From Polyangium sp. (in: bacteria) (GTDB lineage: Bacteria; Myxococcota_A; Polyangia; Palsa-1104): a stretch of DNA of 5,092 nucleotides. The notes under the pieces were generated by a model. That model had not been told where the DNA came from, ran no database searches, and saw only the letters and a list, made by a program, of their open reading frames with translations. The DNA lies in NCBI GenBank assembly GCA_025450955.1, contig JANWLJ010000062.1, positions 1-5,092 of the forward strand, in the 5' to 3' direction. The position numbers and the translations under genes are program-made. This document shows positions 1 through 5,092 of this stretch, piece after piece; within the stretch, counting starts at the first letter, position 1, and each line of letters starts with the position of its first letter.

Positions 1-503
1 CGATGCTCGAAGTACTCGAGATGGAAGCTGCCGTCGTCGCGCGCGAGGCGCAGCTCGCCGCGCTCGAGCACCGCGCCGAACTGATCGCCGAGCACCGGCA
101 CCAGCACCTTGTCCTCGAGCTCGTGCTTGACCGGGGTCCAGTCGATATCGAAAAACGGCGCGTAGACCGAGCTCGGCCCATTTTCGAGCACGTCCATCCA
201 CCACGGATTCGACGGCCCGACGCCCATGTGGTTCGGCACGAAGTCGACGAGCTGCCCCATCTGCGCCGCCGCGATCGCGTCGCACAGCGCCGCGTAACCC
301 TCGTCGCCGCCGAGCTCGCCGCGCAGCCGATTGGGATCGACCACGTCATAGCCGTGCATCGAGCCCGGCATCGCTTCGAACGGCGGCGAGAGATAGACGT
401 CGGTGACGCCGAGCGCAGCGAGATACGGCACCACCTCGGCGGCTGCGCGAAACCCGAACGTCGGTGTCAGTTGCAGGCGGTAGGTCGAGGCGGGCCGGCG
501 CAT
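1..503 (-). CDS. treY: Maltooligosyl trehalose synthase, N-terminal part (cut by left edge)
   Basis: TreY (GH13 family) rearranges the reducing-end alpha-1,4 bond of a maltodextrin into an alpha,alpha-1,1 bond, giving maltooligosyl trehalose, from which TreZ releases trehalose; it acts in the cytoplasm. The visible 167 residues carry the family's N-terminal landmarks in order: STYRLQL (6-12), YLSP (37-40), GSMHGYDVVDP (47-57), LVDFVPNHM (85-93, GH13 region I with D87, N91 and H92), NPWWMDVLENGPSS (99-112), FFDIDW (117-122) and VPVLGDQFG (135-143). The full enzyme is usually 700-950 residues, so most of it lies beyond the window. The ATG at 503 was chosen because STYRLQL normally sits close to the N-terminus and a GAGGGGA tract lies just upstream. 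It starts 36 bp after the SRPBCC gene on the same strand, so co-transcription is possible. No treZ or treX is visible. Confidence 0.93.
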   Translation of the reverse strand, partial: MRRPASTYRLQLTPTFGFRAAAEVVPYLAALGVTDVYLSPPFEAMPGSMHGYDVVDPNRLRGELGGDEGYAALCDAIAAAQMGQLVDFVPNHMGVGPSNPWWMDVLENGPSSVYAPFFDIDWTPVKHELEDKVLVPVLGDQFGAVLERGELRLARDDGSFHLEYFEH

Positions 504-510
504 TCCCCTC
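504..510 (-). promoter_or_regulatory. Shine-Dalgarno-like GAGGGGA before treY
   Basis: The minus strand reads GAGGGGA directly abutting the ATG of treY. The core fits the anti-Shine-Dalgarno sequence, but the spacing is unusually short, so it may work poorly. An in-frame TTG at 510-512 has no purine-rich tract before it and is less likely to be the start. Confidence 0.45.
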
Positions 511-539
511 AATAAAGATAGGCGCGCGGCGAGGTGGTG

Positions 540-1469
540 CTAGCGCTTGCCCTTCTTCTTGGGGCTCGGCTTTTTCGTCGCCGCTTTTTTATTCGGCGAT
601 TTTTTGGCGGGGGATTTTTTGGCGGCGATCTTTTTGATCGGCTTCTTCTGAGCCGGCTTCTTCGTCGCTGCTTTCTTGGCCGCCGCTTTTTTCACCGGCT
701 TTTTGGCGGCGGGCCTGGCTGCGGCCTTTTTCGTCGCCGGCTTGTTCGCGGGCTTTTTGGCGGCCGGTTTCGCCGCTGCTTTTTGCGCCGGCTTCTTCGC
801 CACCGGCTTGGCCGCGACCGGCTTGGCCGCCGCGGGCGGGGGCGCTTTCGGCGCGGGCTGGGCCGGCCTCTTCACCGGCGCCGGCTTCACCGCTTTGGTC
901 GACGGGATGATCATCTCGACCGGCGGGCTCTTCATCACCGTGGTCTCGATCTCTTCCCACTCTTCGGCCGGCGGCATCGCGATCGCGGGCGGGCGCGTCG
1001 GCGCCGCGGGCGGGACCATCGTCATCGGCGGCGGCGGAAGCGGCGCCGGTTCGGGCGCGGCGACCGGGGTGCCGGCGCGGGTGAAGTACTGCCGCATCGG
1101 CTGGAAATAGTGATCGCGCCAGCCCTGCTCGTAGTCGGCGGCCTGCCCCTCGGGGATCTCGCTGTGGATGAGCGTCACCCGCGTGCCCGCCGGATCGGCC
1201 TCGAGCAAGATCTCGAGCCGCGAGTCGGGGCTGCCTTCGGGAAAATCGGCCGAGCGCCAGGCCTGCACGATGCGCCGGCCGGGCTCGAGCGCGAGGTTGG
1301 TGCCGCGGATGTAGCCATCCCAGGCGCTGAACCGTCCGCCCACGTGCGGCTCGGCGGTCGCGGCGCCGCCGGTCATCGCCGCGTGCTCGATCCCGTCGAG
1401 CCAAGCGCGATAGATGCGCTCGGCCGCCGCGGGGATCACATCCGATACCTGAACCGATTCGGTCGCCAT
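540..1469 (-). CDS. AHSA1/SRPBCC-domain protein with histone-H1-like Lys/Ala/Pro C-terminal tail
   Basis: The 309-residue protein has three parts. Residues 1-132 resemble the AHSA1-type (activator of Hsp90 ATPase homologue) branch of the SRPBCC/START-like fold: an early VSDVIPAAAERIYRAWLD segment, GGRFSAWDGYIRG (44-56), the LEPGRRIVQAWR strand (61-72), SRLEILLEADPAGTRVTLIHS (83-103) and a final helix around GWRDHYF (116-122). Residues 133-192 are a proline/alanine-rich linker with an acidic patch (EEWEEIE, 169-175). Residues 193-309 are almost only K, A and P in AAKK/KKPA-type repeats, ending KKKGKR, like bacterial histone H1-like tails. SRPBCC domains bind hydrophobic ligands or act in stress responses; the tail suggests nucleic-acid or polyanion binding, which is inference. 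The ATG is preceded by GGAGGG with 5-nt spacing. It lies 33 bp after the peptidase gene and 36 bp before treY on the same strand. The specific function is unknown. Confidence 0.88.
   Translation of the reverse strand: MATESVQVSDVIPAAAERIYRAWLDGIEHAAMTGGAATAEPHVGGRFSAWDGYIRGTNLALEPGRRIVQAWRSADFPEGSPDSRLEILLEADPAGTRVTLIHSEIPEGQAADYEQGWRDHYFQPMRQYFTRAGTPVAAPEPAPLPPPPMTMVPPAAPTRPPAIAMPPAEEWEEIETTVMKSPPVEMIIPSTKAVKPAPVKRPAQPAPKAPPPAAAKPVAAKPVAKKPAQKAAAKPAAKKPANKPATKKAAARPAAKKPVKKAAAKKAATKKPAQKKPIKKIAAKKSPAKKSPNKKAATKKPSPKKKGKR
543..893 (-). repeat. Low-complexity Lys/Ala/Pro-coding repeat tract
   Basis: This stretch encodes residues 193-309 of the SRPBCC protein. It consists of degenerate repeats of GCC/GCG, AAG/AAA and CCG codons, visible on the plus strand as repeated cttttt and ggcttctt blocks in GC-rich sequence. 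Runs of A on the coding strand make it locally richer in A/T than its surroundings. Such tracts tend to vary in length between strains through slippage or recombination. Confidence 0.85.
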
Positions 1470-1474
1470 GTCAG

Positions 1475-1480
1475 CCCTCC
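1475..1480 (-). promoter_or_regulatory. Shine-Dalgarno GGAGGG before the SRPBCC gene
   Basis: The minus strand reads GGAGGG followed by CTGAC and then the ATG at 1469. The strong match and 5-nt spacing settle this start. It lies in the 33-bp gap after the peptidase stop codon, which leaves little room for a separate promoter and fits read-through transcription from the peptidase gene. Confidence 0.75.
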
Positions 1481-1502
1481 GCGAGAGAGCGAAAGGGTAT
1501 CA

Positions 1503-3710
1503 CTACCGGTCTTGCGGATGAAGCGCGGAAGTCAGCTGGTCGACGATCCGGCCGTAGAGCGCCTCCTTCACCACCGGGTCGGGCACGAGGTGGGTAAAGC
1601 CGGTGAGCGGCAAGAAGTCGAACCGCTTGCCGGCGCGAAACAGCGCGTCGCACAGCTCGAGCGTCTGAAAAAAGTAGACGTTGTCGTCGCGGGTGCCGTG
1701 GATGAGGAGGAGCGGGCGCGCGAGATACTTCGCGTACGAAAGAAGCGAGCTCTGGTCGTAGGCGTTCGGATCCTCGTCGGGCAGCCCGAGATAACGCTCG
1801 GTGTAGAAGGTGTCGTAGTCGTGCCAGTCGACGACCGGCGCGCCCGCCACCGCGACCCGGAAAATATCGGGACGGCGCAAGACCGCCAGCGCCGAGAGGT
1901 AGCCGCCGAAGGACCAGCCGTAGATGCCGACCCGCGAGAGATCGAGCTCGGGATAGCGCGCGCCGAGCGCTTGCAGCGCGCTCACCTGATCGGCGAGCGG
2001 CACCGCGCCGAGCTTGCCGCGGATCGCCCGCTCCCAGGCGCGCCCGCGGTTCGGGGTGCCGCGCCCGTCGACGGCGACCACCACGAAGCCGTGATCGGCG
2101 ATCCACTGCCGCAAGAGCGCCGGCGCCTCGGCGCGGGTCACCTGCTGATGGTGCGGCCCGCCGTAGACGTCGACCACCACCGGGTACTTGCGCTTGGGAT
2201 CGAAGTGGCGCGGCCGGGTGATCGCGCACTCGAAACCGTCGGGAAAATTCTTCGGCGCGATCCGCACGTACTCGATCGACGGACGAAACGGCGGCTCCTC
2301 GGCCACGCTCGGCAGCGTGCCGAGCGCGCGGTCCTCGCCGCGGACGACCCGATGCACCGTGGTCACCGGCAGCGACTGCGCGGTGGTGGTGGTGAGCGCA
2401 TAAAGATGATGATCGCGGCCGAAGGCGGCGCGATTCACCGCCGGCCCGCGGGTGAGCGCGACCGCCGGTCCACCGTCGAGCGGAACGCGAAACAGCTCGG
2501 AGGTGGTCGGGTCGGGCGCGCCCTCGAAGTAGGCGGCGCGCTCTTTCGGATCGACGTCGATGAGCCGCTCGTAGCGCTCGGGGCCGCCGAAGCTGCGCAG
2601 CCGGGCGCCTTTTCGATCGCGCAGCTCGAGCTGCCAGGTGCCGCTCGATTCGCTCGACCAGAGAAACGCGGAGCCGTCGGGCAGCCAGCGCGGCACGCTC
2701 GCGTCGAGGTTGACCCAGGCGGTGTCGTGCTCGGCGACGAGGCGGGTGGTGACGCCGCTCTTTTCATCGGCGGTGAGAAGCTCGAGATCGTGCTGGCGGC
2801 GATCTTCGACCAGCAAGGTGAGCGGCGCGCGATCCTTCCACACCACCCGGGTGAGATAGGGCAGGCGATCGGCGTCCCACTTGATCCACACCGGCGCGCC
2901 CCCGTCGACGGAGACCACGCCGAGCCGCACCTTGGCGTTGGCGGTGCCGGCGCGCGGATAGGGCCGCGCCTCGGCGTCGTGGGTCGGCTTCGTGAGATCG
3001 ACGAGGTGGAAGGTCTCGACCGGCCGGGTGTCGGCCTCCTCGAACGCGAGCGCGCGCGAGTCGGGCGACCACCACATTCCGGTGAAGCGAGCCATCTCTT
3101 CTTCGGCGACGAACTCGGCGAGCCCACAGGTGATGCGCGGATCGGCGCTGTGGGTCAGCCGTTTTTCGCGTCCGCTCACCAGGGTGAGCACGTAGAGATC
3201 GCGGCCGCGCACGTAGGCGATCCGTTTTCCGTCGGGAGAGAAGTGGGGATCGACGATCGAATCGCCGGGCGGCGACGCGACCGTCTTGCCGTCGGAGCGC
3301 CGCACCGTGTAGAGCCGCCCCGACAAGGTGACGAGAATCAGCGCGCCGTTGTCGCTCAGGTCGAAGGAGGTGAAGCCGCGGGTGGTGACCCGCATCCGTT
3401 CGCGGCGCGCGCGCTCGGCGGGCGAGAGCTCTTCGGTCGCGCCTTTGAGGAGCTCGGCGGGCGAGAGCACCAGCCGGGTGCGGCCGGTGGCGACGTCGAA
3501 TTGGTAGAGCGACTGCGCCGGCGAGCGCGCCTCGGCGCGCAAAAACAGAACCGACTTCCCGTCGGGAGTGGGGCGCGGATTCACCGGCCGGCCGAGTCGA
3601 AAGCCGCGGGTCTCGGCGTCGGCGCGAAGAAAGCCGGGATCGGGATCGGCCGCGCGCGCGAGCGGCGCGAGGGCAAGCAGCAGCGCCCAGGCGAGCGCAA
3701 AACGTGACAT
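1503..3710 (-). CDS. Exported S9-family (dipeptidyl peptidase IV-type) serine peptidase
   Basis: This is a 735-residue prolyl-oligopeptidase/DPP IV-type peptidase, expected to cleave dipeptides (often X-Pro) from peptide N-termini in the periplasm or outside the cell. The N-terminus is a signal peptide: MSR, a hydrophobic stretch (4-18), and ARA-AD as the likely cleavage site after residue 20. Residues about 90-460 form the beta-propeller (DPPIV_N) with repeated SPDG-type blade motifs (158-161, 215-218) and an EEE patch at 203-205, followed by GMWWSPD, matching the double-Glu motif that holds the substrate amino group. Residues about 500-735 are the alpha/beta hydrolase domain: VYGGP with Y516 (oxyanion hole), GWSFGG with nucleophile S600, HGTRDDNV with D675, and H707 in GFTHLVP. 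The triad is complete and the length is normal for the family. An open frame extends upstream to 3887, but the ATG at 3710 is chosen because the signal peptide begins exactly there. Exact substrate specificity is not determined. Confidence 0.93.
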   Translation of the reverse strand: MSRFALAWALLLALAPLARAADPDPGFLRADAETRGFRLGRPVNPRPTPDGKSVLFLRAEARSPAQSLYQFDVATGRTRLVLSPAELLKGATEELSPAERARRERMRVTTRGFTSFDLSDNGALILVTLSGRLYTVRRSDGKTVASPPGDSIVDPHFSPDGKRIAYVRGRDLYVLTLVSGREKRLTHSADPRITCGLAEFVAEEEMARFTGMWWSPDSRALAFEEADTRPVETFHLVDLTKPTHDAEARPYPRAGTANAKVRLGVVSVDGGAPVWIKWDADRLPYLTRVVWKDRAPLTLLVEDRRQHDLELLTADEKSGVTTRLVAEHDTAWVNLDASVPRWLPDGSAFLWSSESSGTWQLELRDRKGARLRSFGGPERYERLIDVDPKERAAYFEGAPDPTTSELFRVPLDGGPAVALTRGPAVNRAAFGRDHHLYALTTTTAQSLPVTTVHRVVRGEDRALGTLPSVAEEPPFRPSIEYVRIAPKNFPDGFECAITRPRHFDPKRKYPVVVDVYGGPHHQQVTRAEAPALLRQWIADHGFVVVAVDGRGTPNRGRAWERAIRGKLGAVPLADQVSALQALGARYPELDLSRVGIYGWSFGGYLSALAVLRRPDIFRVAVAGAPVVDWHDYDTFYTERYLGLPDEDPNAYDQSSLLSYAKYLARPLLLIHGTRDDNVYFFQTLELCDALFRAGKRFDFLPLTGFTHLVPDPVVKEALYGRIVDQLTSALHPQDR

Positions 3711-3738
3711 GCGCCGCAGCCTATCATTATGTAGTTGG
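3711..3738. promoter_or_regulatory. Divergent 28-bp intergenic region with possible overlapping -10 elements
   Basis: Only 28 bp separate the peptidase ATG (minus, 3710) and the phosphatase ATG (plus, 3739). The centre is an AT-rich island in very GC-rich DNA. On the plus strand TATCAT (3722-3727) matches a sigma70 -10 box at 5 of 6 positions; on the minus strand CATAAT (3731-3726) also matches 5 of 6. If these are used, the 5' leaders would be only about 5-8 nt, so one or both messages could be nearly leaderless. Neither start has a good Shine-Dalgarno sequence, which agrees. No convincing -35 boxes were found, so the call is tentative. Confidence 0.35.
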
Positions 3739-4218
3739 ATGATCGCAGGTGGCGGCAGCCTCCGCTGGCTCGAGCCCGGCGTCCTCGGCGGCGGGCCGCA
3801 TCCCGATCCGTTCGGAGATCCGGCGGAGCTCGAGCGCGCGCTCGCCGAGCTCGCTCGCCAGAAGGTCGGCGCGATCGTCTCGCTCACCGAGCTGCCGCTC
3901 GACGTCGAGGAAGGCGAATTGGGCGCGATGGTCTATCTGCACGCGCCGACCCCGGACGGCGCCGCGCCCGACGATCTCGAAGCGATCTGCCAGCTCGTCG
4001 ACGCCACCCGGATGCGCGGGCTCGGCACCTTCGTCCACTGCCAGGCCGGCCAGGGCCGGACCGGCACCGCGCTCGCCGCCTGGCTCGTCTGGTCGCGCGG
4101 ACTTTCGGCGCGCGAGGCGATCGACGAGGTGCGCGCCCGCTATCACCCGCGCGCGATCGAGACCGCCGAGCAGGTCGCCGCGCTCGAAGCGTTCGCGCGC
4201 CGCCACCGCCTGTTGTGA
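3739..4218 (+). CDS. Small dual-specificity-type protein phosphatase (cysteine-based)
   Basis: This 159-residue protein is a single-domain member of the protein tyrosine/dual-specificity phosphatase superfamily, which removes phosphate from Tyr, Ser/Thr or other phosphorylated substrates through a phosphocysteine intermediate. The N-terminal WLEPGVLGGGPHP (10-22) is the strand typical of these small enzymes, followed by VGAIVSLTE (43-51). The likely general-acid loop is PTPDGAAP (70-77) with D73. The P-loop is HCQAGQGRTGT (100-110) with nucleophile C101 and phosphate-binding R107, then a hydrophobic helix (111-118) and a GLSAREAIDEVRARYHP segment (121-137), as in most DSPs. No transmembrane segment or signal peptide is seen, so it is probably cytoplasmic. 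The ATG at 3739 is preferred because it places the first strand as in the family; an earlier in-frame ATG (3709) would overlap the peptidase start codon. There is no clear Shine-Dalgarno sequence. The physiological substrate cannot be inferred. Confidence 0.88.
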   Translation: MIAGGGSLRWLEPGVLGGGPHPDPFGDPAELERALAELARQKVGAIVSLTELPLDVEEGELGAMVYLHAPTPDGAAPDDLEAICQLVDATRMRGLGTFVHCQAGQGRTGTALAAWLVWSRGLSAREAIDEVRARYHPRAIETAEQVAALEAFARRHRLL

Positions 4219-4225
4219 TTTCGCT

Positions 4226-4825
4226 TCAGCCGGCGATGCTGCTGGCGCGGTAGCCGGGGCCGAGCAGGATGCGGCAGGCCCAGCGCAGCCCGCGCGCGTC
4301 GCTGACGCGGAAGTCGAAGGTGTTGGCCAGCCGCGCCATCACCCCGAAGACGAACGCGACGTAGATCGCCTCGGCGATCGCGGCGTCGGTCAGGCCGGCC
4401 TGGCGCAGCGGCGCGACGTCGGCGCCGCTCACCTCGCCCGGGGTGAGCGTCAGCTTTTCCAAAAAGCCGAGCGTCGCGCGCACCCGCTCGTCGAGCGGCG
4501 CGGTGCGCCAGTTTTTGATCGCCGCCTCGACCAGCGCGCCGTTGCCGAGCGCCTTCACCGCGACCGCGGTGTGGTCGGTGGTTCAATAGGGACAGAGATT
4601 CTTCGACGAGACGAACGCCGCGAACAGCTCGCGCTCGCCGACCGAAAACTCCGACGGGCCGCGCATCGCCTCCTGAAGACAGGCGGCGAACGGCTTACCG
4701 AAAAGGTGGCGGCGATAGGAGAGCGTCGCGATCGGTCCCGGGAGCTGCCCGACCAGCGCGCGAATGCTCTTGAACTGCGCCTTCTGAAGCGGCGTGTGGC
4801 CGCGCTCGAGGATCGCCGGCCTCAC
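4226..4825 (-). CDS. AhpD-like/CMD-family selenoprotein, Cys-x-x-Sec active site (in-frame TGA read as selenocysteine)
   Basis: This is one gene of 199 codons with an in-frame TGA at codon 81. Family members of this peroxidase-related AhpD-like group read FVSS-N-CPYC-x-x-x-HTAVAVK; here the sequence is KNLCPY, TGA, TTDHTAVAVK, so the TGA stands exactly at the second cysteine. Homology continues without frameshift on both sides: LFGKPF and MRGPS..SVGERELFAAF before it, AVKALGNGALVEAAIKNW and a C-terminal RILLGPGYR after it. Relative to Mycobacterium tuberculosis AhpD (E118, C130, C133, H137), E66, C78, Sec81 and H85 keep the same spacing, so Sec replaces the attacking cysteine. A SECIS-like hairpin follows the TGA. 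The expected role is thiol/selenol-dependent reduction of peroxides or a disulfide-exchange reaction in the cytoplasm; the substrate is unknown. The start is a GTG overlapping the upstream gene's TGA (GTGA), with GGGAG 7 nt before it. If TGA were a true stop, the product would be an 80-residue fragment lacking the catalytic residue. Confidence 0.88.
4556..4571 (-). promoter_or_regulatory. Bacterial SECIS (bSECIS) stem-loop
   Basis: Read in the mRNA sense, this is CACCGC-GGUC-GCGGUG: a perfect 6-bp stem closing a 4-nt GGUC loop. The loop begins 17 nt after the UGA, within the window known for bacterial SECIS elements, and the loop sequence is the same as the apical GGUC recalled for the E. coli fdhF element that SelB recognises. 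A further 4-bp pairing, CCGA (4578-4575) with UCGG (4548-4545), could extend the structure across an asymmetric internal loop. SelB would bind this element to deliver Sec-tRNA. GC-rich DNA forms chance hairpins easily, but the position and loop make chance less likely. Confidence 0.8.
4583..4585 (-). other. TGA codon predicted to be decoded as selenocysteine (Sec81)
   Basis: The minus strand reads TGT CCC TAT TGA ACC ACC GAC CAC. The TGA differs by one base from the cysteine codons TGC and TGT and occupies the second position of the CxxC redox motif. The reading frame and family similarity continue for 118 further codons, ending in another TGA at 4226-4228, which has no comparable hairpin and is at the normal family C-terminus. 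Confidence 0.87.
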
Positions 4826-5092
4826 TGCGGCTCTCCCACCGCGCGCAACCCGCGCTCGAAGAGCGCCAGCCCGGCGCCGAACGCGGCGGCGACGGTGGCC
4901 TCGTAGACTTGATCCTCGGTGTAGCCGGCGGCTTGCAGCTGTGCGAGATCCTCGTCGGTGATGCGGTGCGATTCGCGCGTCACTTTCTCGATGAAGGCGT
5001 GCAGCGCCTCGGGCGCCTCGCCGCCGGCCAGGGTGCCGCCGCTCGTTTCGGTCGCGCGCTTGGCGATCGCGAGCCGGGTCTCGGGCGCGAGC
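4822..5092 (-). CDS. CMD/AhpD-like protein, C-terminal part (cut by right edge)
   Basis: The last 89 codons of a gene entering from the right edge are visible. The sequence begins LAPETRLAIAKRATETSGG and contains HRITDEDLAQLQAAGYTEDQ (residues 42-61 of the visible part), then a helix TVAAAFGAGLALFERGLRAV, and ends GEPQ. The TDED..LQAAGYTEDQVYEATVAAAFGAGL pattern is typical of the paired helices in carboxymuconolactone decarboxylase/AhpD-like proteins. No cysteine occurs in the visible part. Where the redox CxxC would be expected, about 25-30 residues before the AGYTED turn, there is EALHAFIEKV instead; the missing N-terminus could still hold one. The gene overlaps the selenoprotein gene by 4 bp (GTGA), so the two are almost certainly in one operon and may form a complex (inference). 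The frame lacks a start only because of the window edge. Confidence 0.72.
   Translation of the reverse strand, partial: LAPETRLAIAKRATETSGGTLAGGEAPEALHAFIEKVTRESHRITDEDLAQLQAAGYTEDQVYEATVAAAFGAGLALFERGLRAVGEPQ
4833..4837 (-). promoter_or_regulatory. Shine-Dalgarno GGGAG before the selenoprotein GTG start
   Basis: The minus strand reads GGGAG, then 7 nt, then GTG at 4825. It lies inside the end of the preceding gene, whose stop codon overlaps the GTG. This supports the GTG as the real start and suggests coupled translation of the two CMD-like proteins. Confidence 0.6.

Noticed and set aside
534..3707. A 1057-codon open frame on the plus strand.
   Set aside because: It runs antisense to the peptidase and SRPBCC genes. 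Its translation is dominated by Arg, Gly, His, Ala and Leu without recognisable domains, as expected for a stop-poor shadow frame in GC-rich DNA. The minus-strand genes have clear catalytic motifs and ribosome binding sites.
3568..3738. Upstream in-frame starts for the phosphatase at 3568 and 3709.
   Set aside because: The extra residues are Arg/Ser-rich and antisense to the peptidase signal-peptide region. The ATG at 3709 shares a CATG palindrome with the peptidase start. The family's first strand begins just after the ATG at 3739.
3711..3887. A 59-residue N-terminal extension of the S9 peptidase starting at 3887.
   Set aside because: It would lie antisense within the phosphatase gene and place 59 Ser/Pro-rich residues before a clean signal peptide that begins at the ATG at 3710.
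4195..4245. A terminator between the convergent phosphatase and selenoprotein genes.
   Set aside because: Only 7 bp separate the two stop codons and no stable hairpin followed by a T-run was found on either strand.
4226..4825. Pseudogene: a premature stop in the CMD/AhpD-like gene, or two separate small genes.
   Set aside because: There is no frameshift, similarity to the family is intact on both sides, the TGA falls precisely at the redox cysteine, and a SECIS-like hairpin follows at the correct distance. A separate second gene would have to start with a GTG inside a conserved motif and would lack a ribosome binding site.
271..5070. Repeated GCGATCGC-type octamers across the window, considered as a dispersed palindromic repeat.
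   Set aside because: They fall within coding sequence where GCG-ATC-GC and similar codon pairs are expected from the base composition. No regular spacing or flanking conservation is seen.

Overview
This is a GC-rich bacterial window (mostly G or C at third codon positions). It carries six genes, two of them cut by the window edges. The host is probably a selenocysteine-using bacterium of the Myxococcota or a related former-deltaproteobacterial lineage. That placement is an inference from GC content, gene types, a lysine/alanine-rich tail on an SRPBCC protein and an apparent UGA-coded selenoprotein; nothing here fixes the taxon.

Layout from left to right: (1) the first 167 codons of treY (maltooligosyl trehalose synthase) on the minus strand, running off the left edge; (2) 540-1469, minus, an AHSA1/SRPBCC-domain protein with a long histone-H1-like Lys/Ala/Pro tail; (3) 1503-3710, minus, an exported S9-family (DPP IV-type) serine peptidase with a complete set of catalytic residues; (4) 3739-4218, plus, a small dual-specificity-type protein phosphatase with an HCxxGxxRT active site; (5) 4226-4825, minus, an AhpD-like/carboxymuconolactone decarboxylase (CMD) family protein whose frame is interrupted by an in-frame TGA exactly where the second cysteine of the CxxC site belongs; (6) 4822 to the right edge, minus, the C-terminal 89 codons of another CMD-like protein, overlapping gene 5 by four bases.

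The main result is gene 5. The two short open frames 4583-4825 and 4226-4558 are one gene of 199 codons encoding a selenoprotein with a Cys-Pro-Tyr-Sec site. Directly after the TGA lies a perfect 6-bp hairpin with a GGUC loop, 17 nt downstream, as expected for a bacterial SECIS element. A conventional gene caller would split or truncate this gene.

Genes 3, 2 and 1 are on one strand with gaps of 33 and 36 bp and may be co-transcribed, although their functions (exported peptidase, SRPBCC protein, trehalose synthesis) do not form an obvious pathway. The peptidase and phosphatase genes diverge from a 28-bp gap. The phosphatase and selenoprotein genes converge with 7 bp between stop codons. No tRNA, rRNA, CRISPR array or mobile element was seen, and there is no gene-free stretch longer than about 40 bp.
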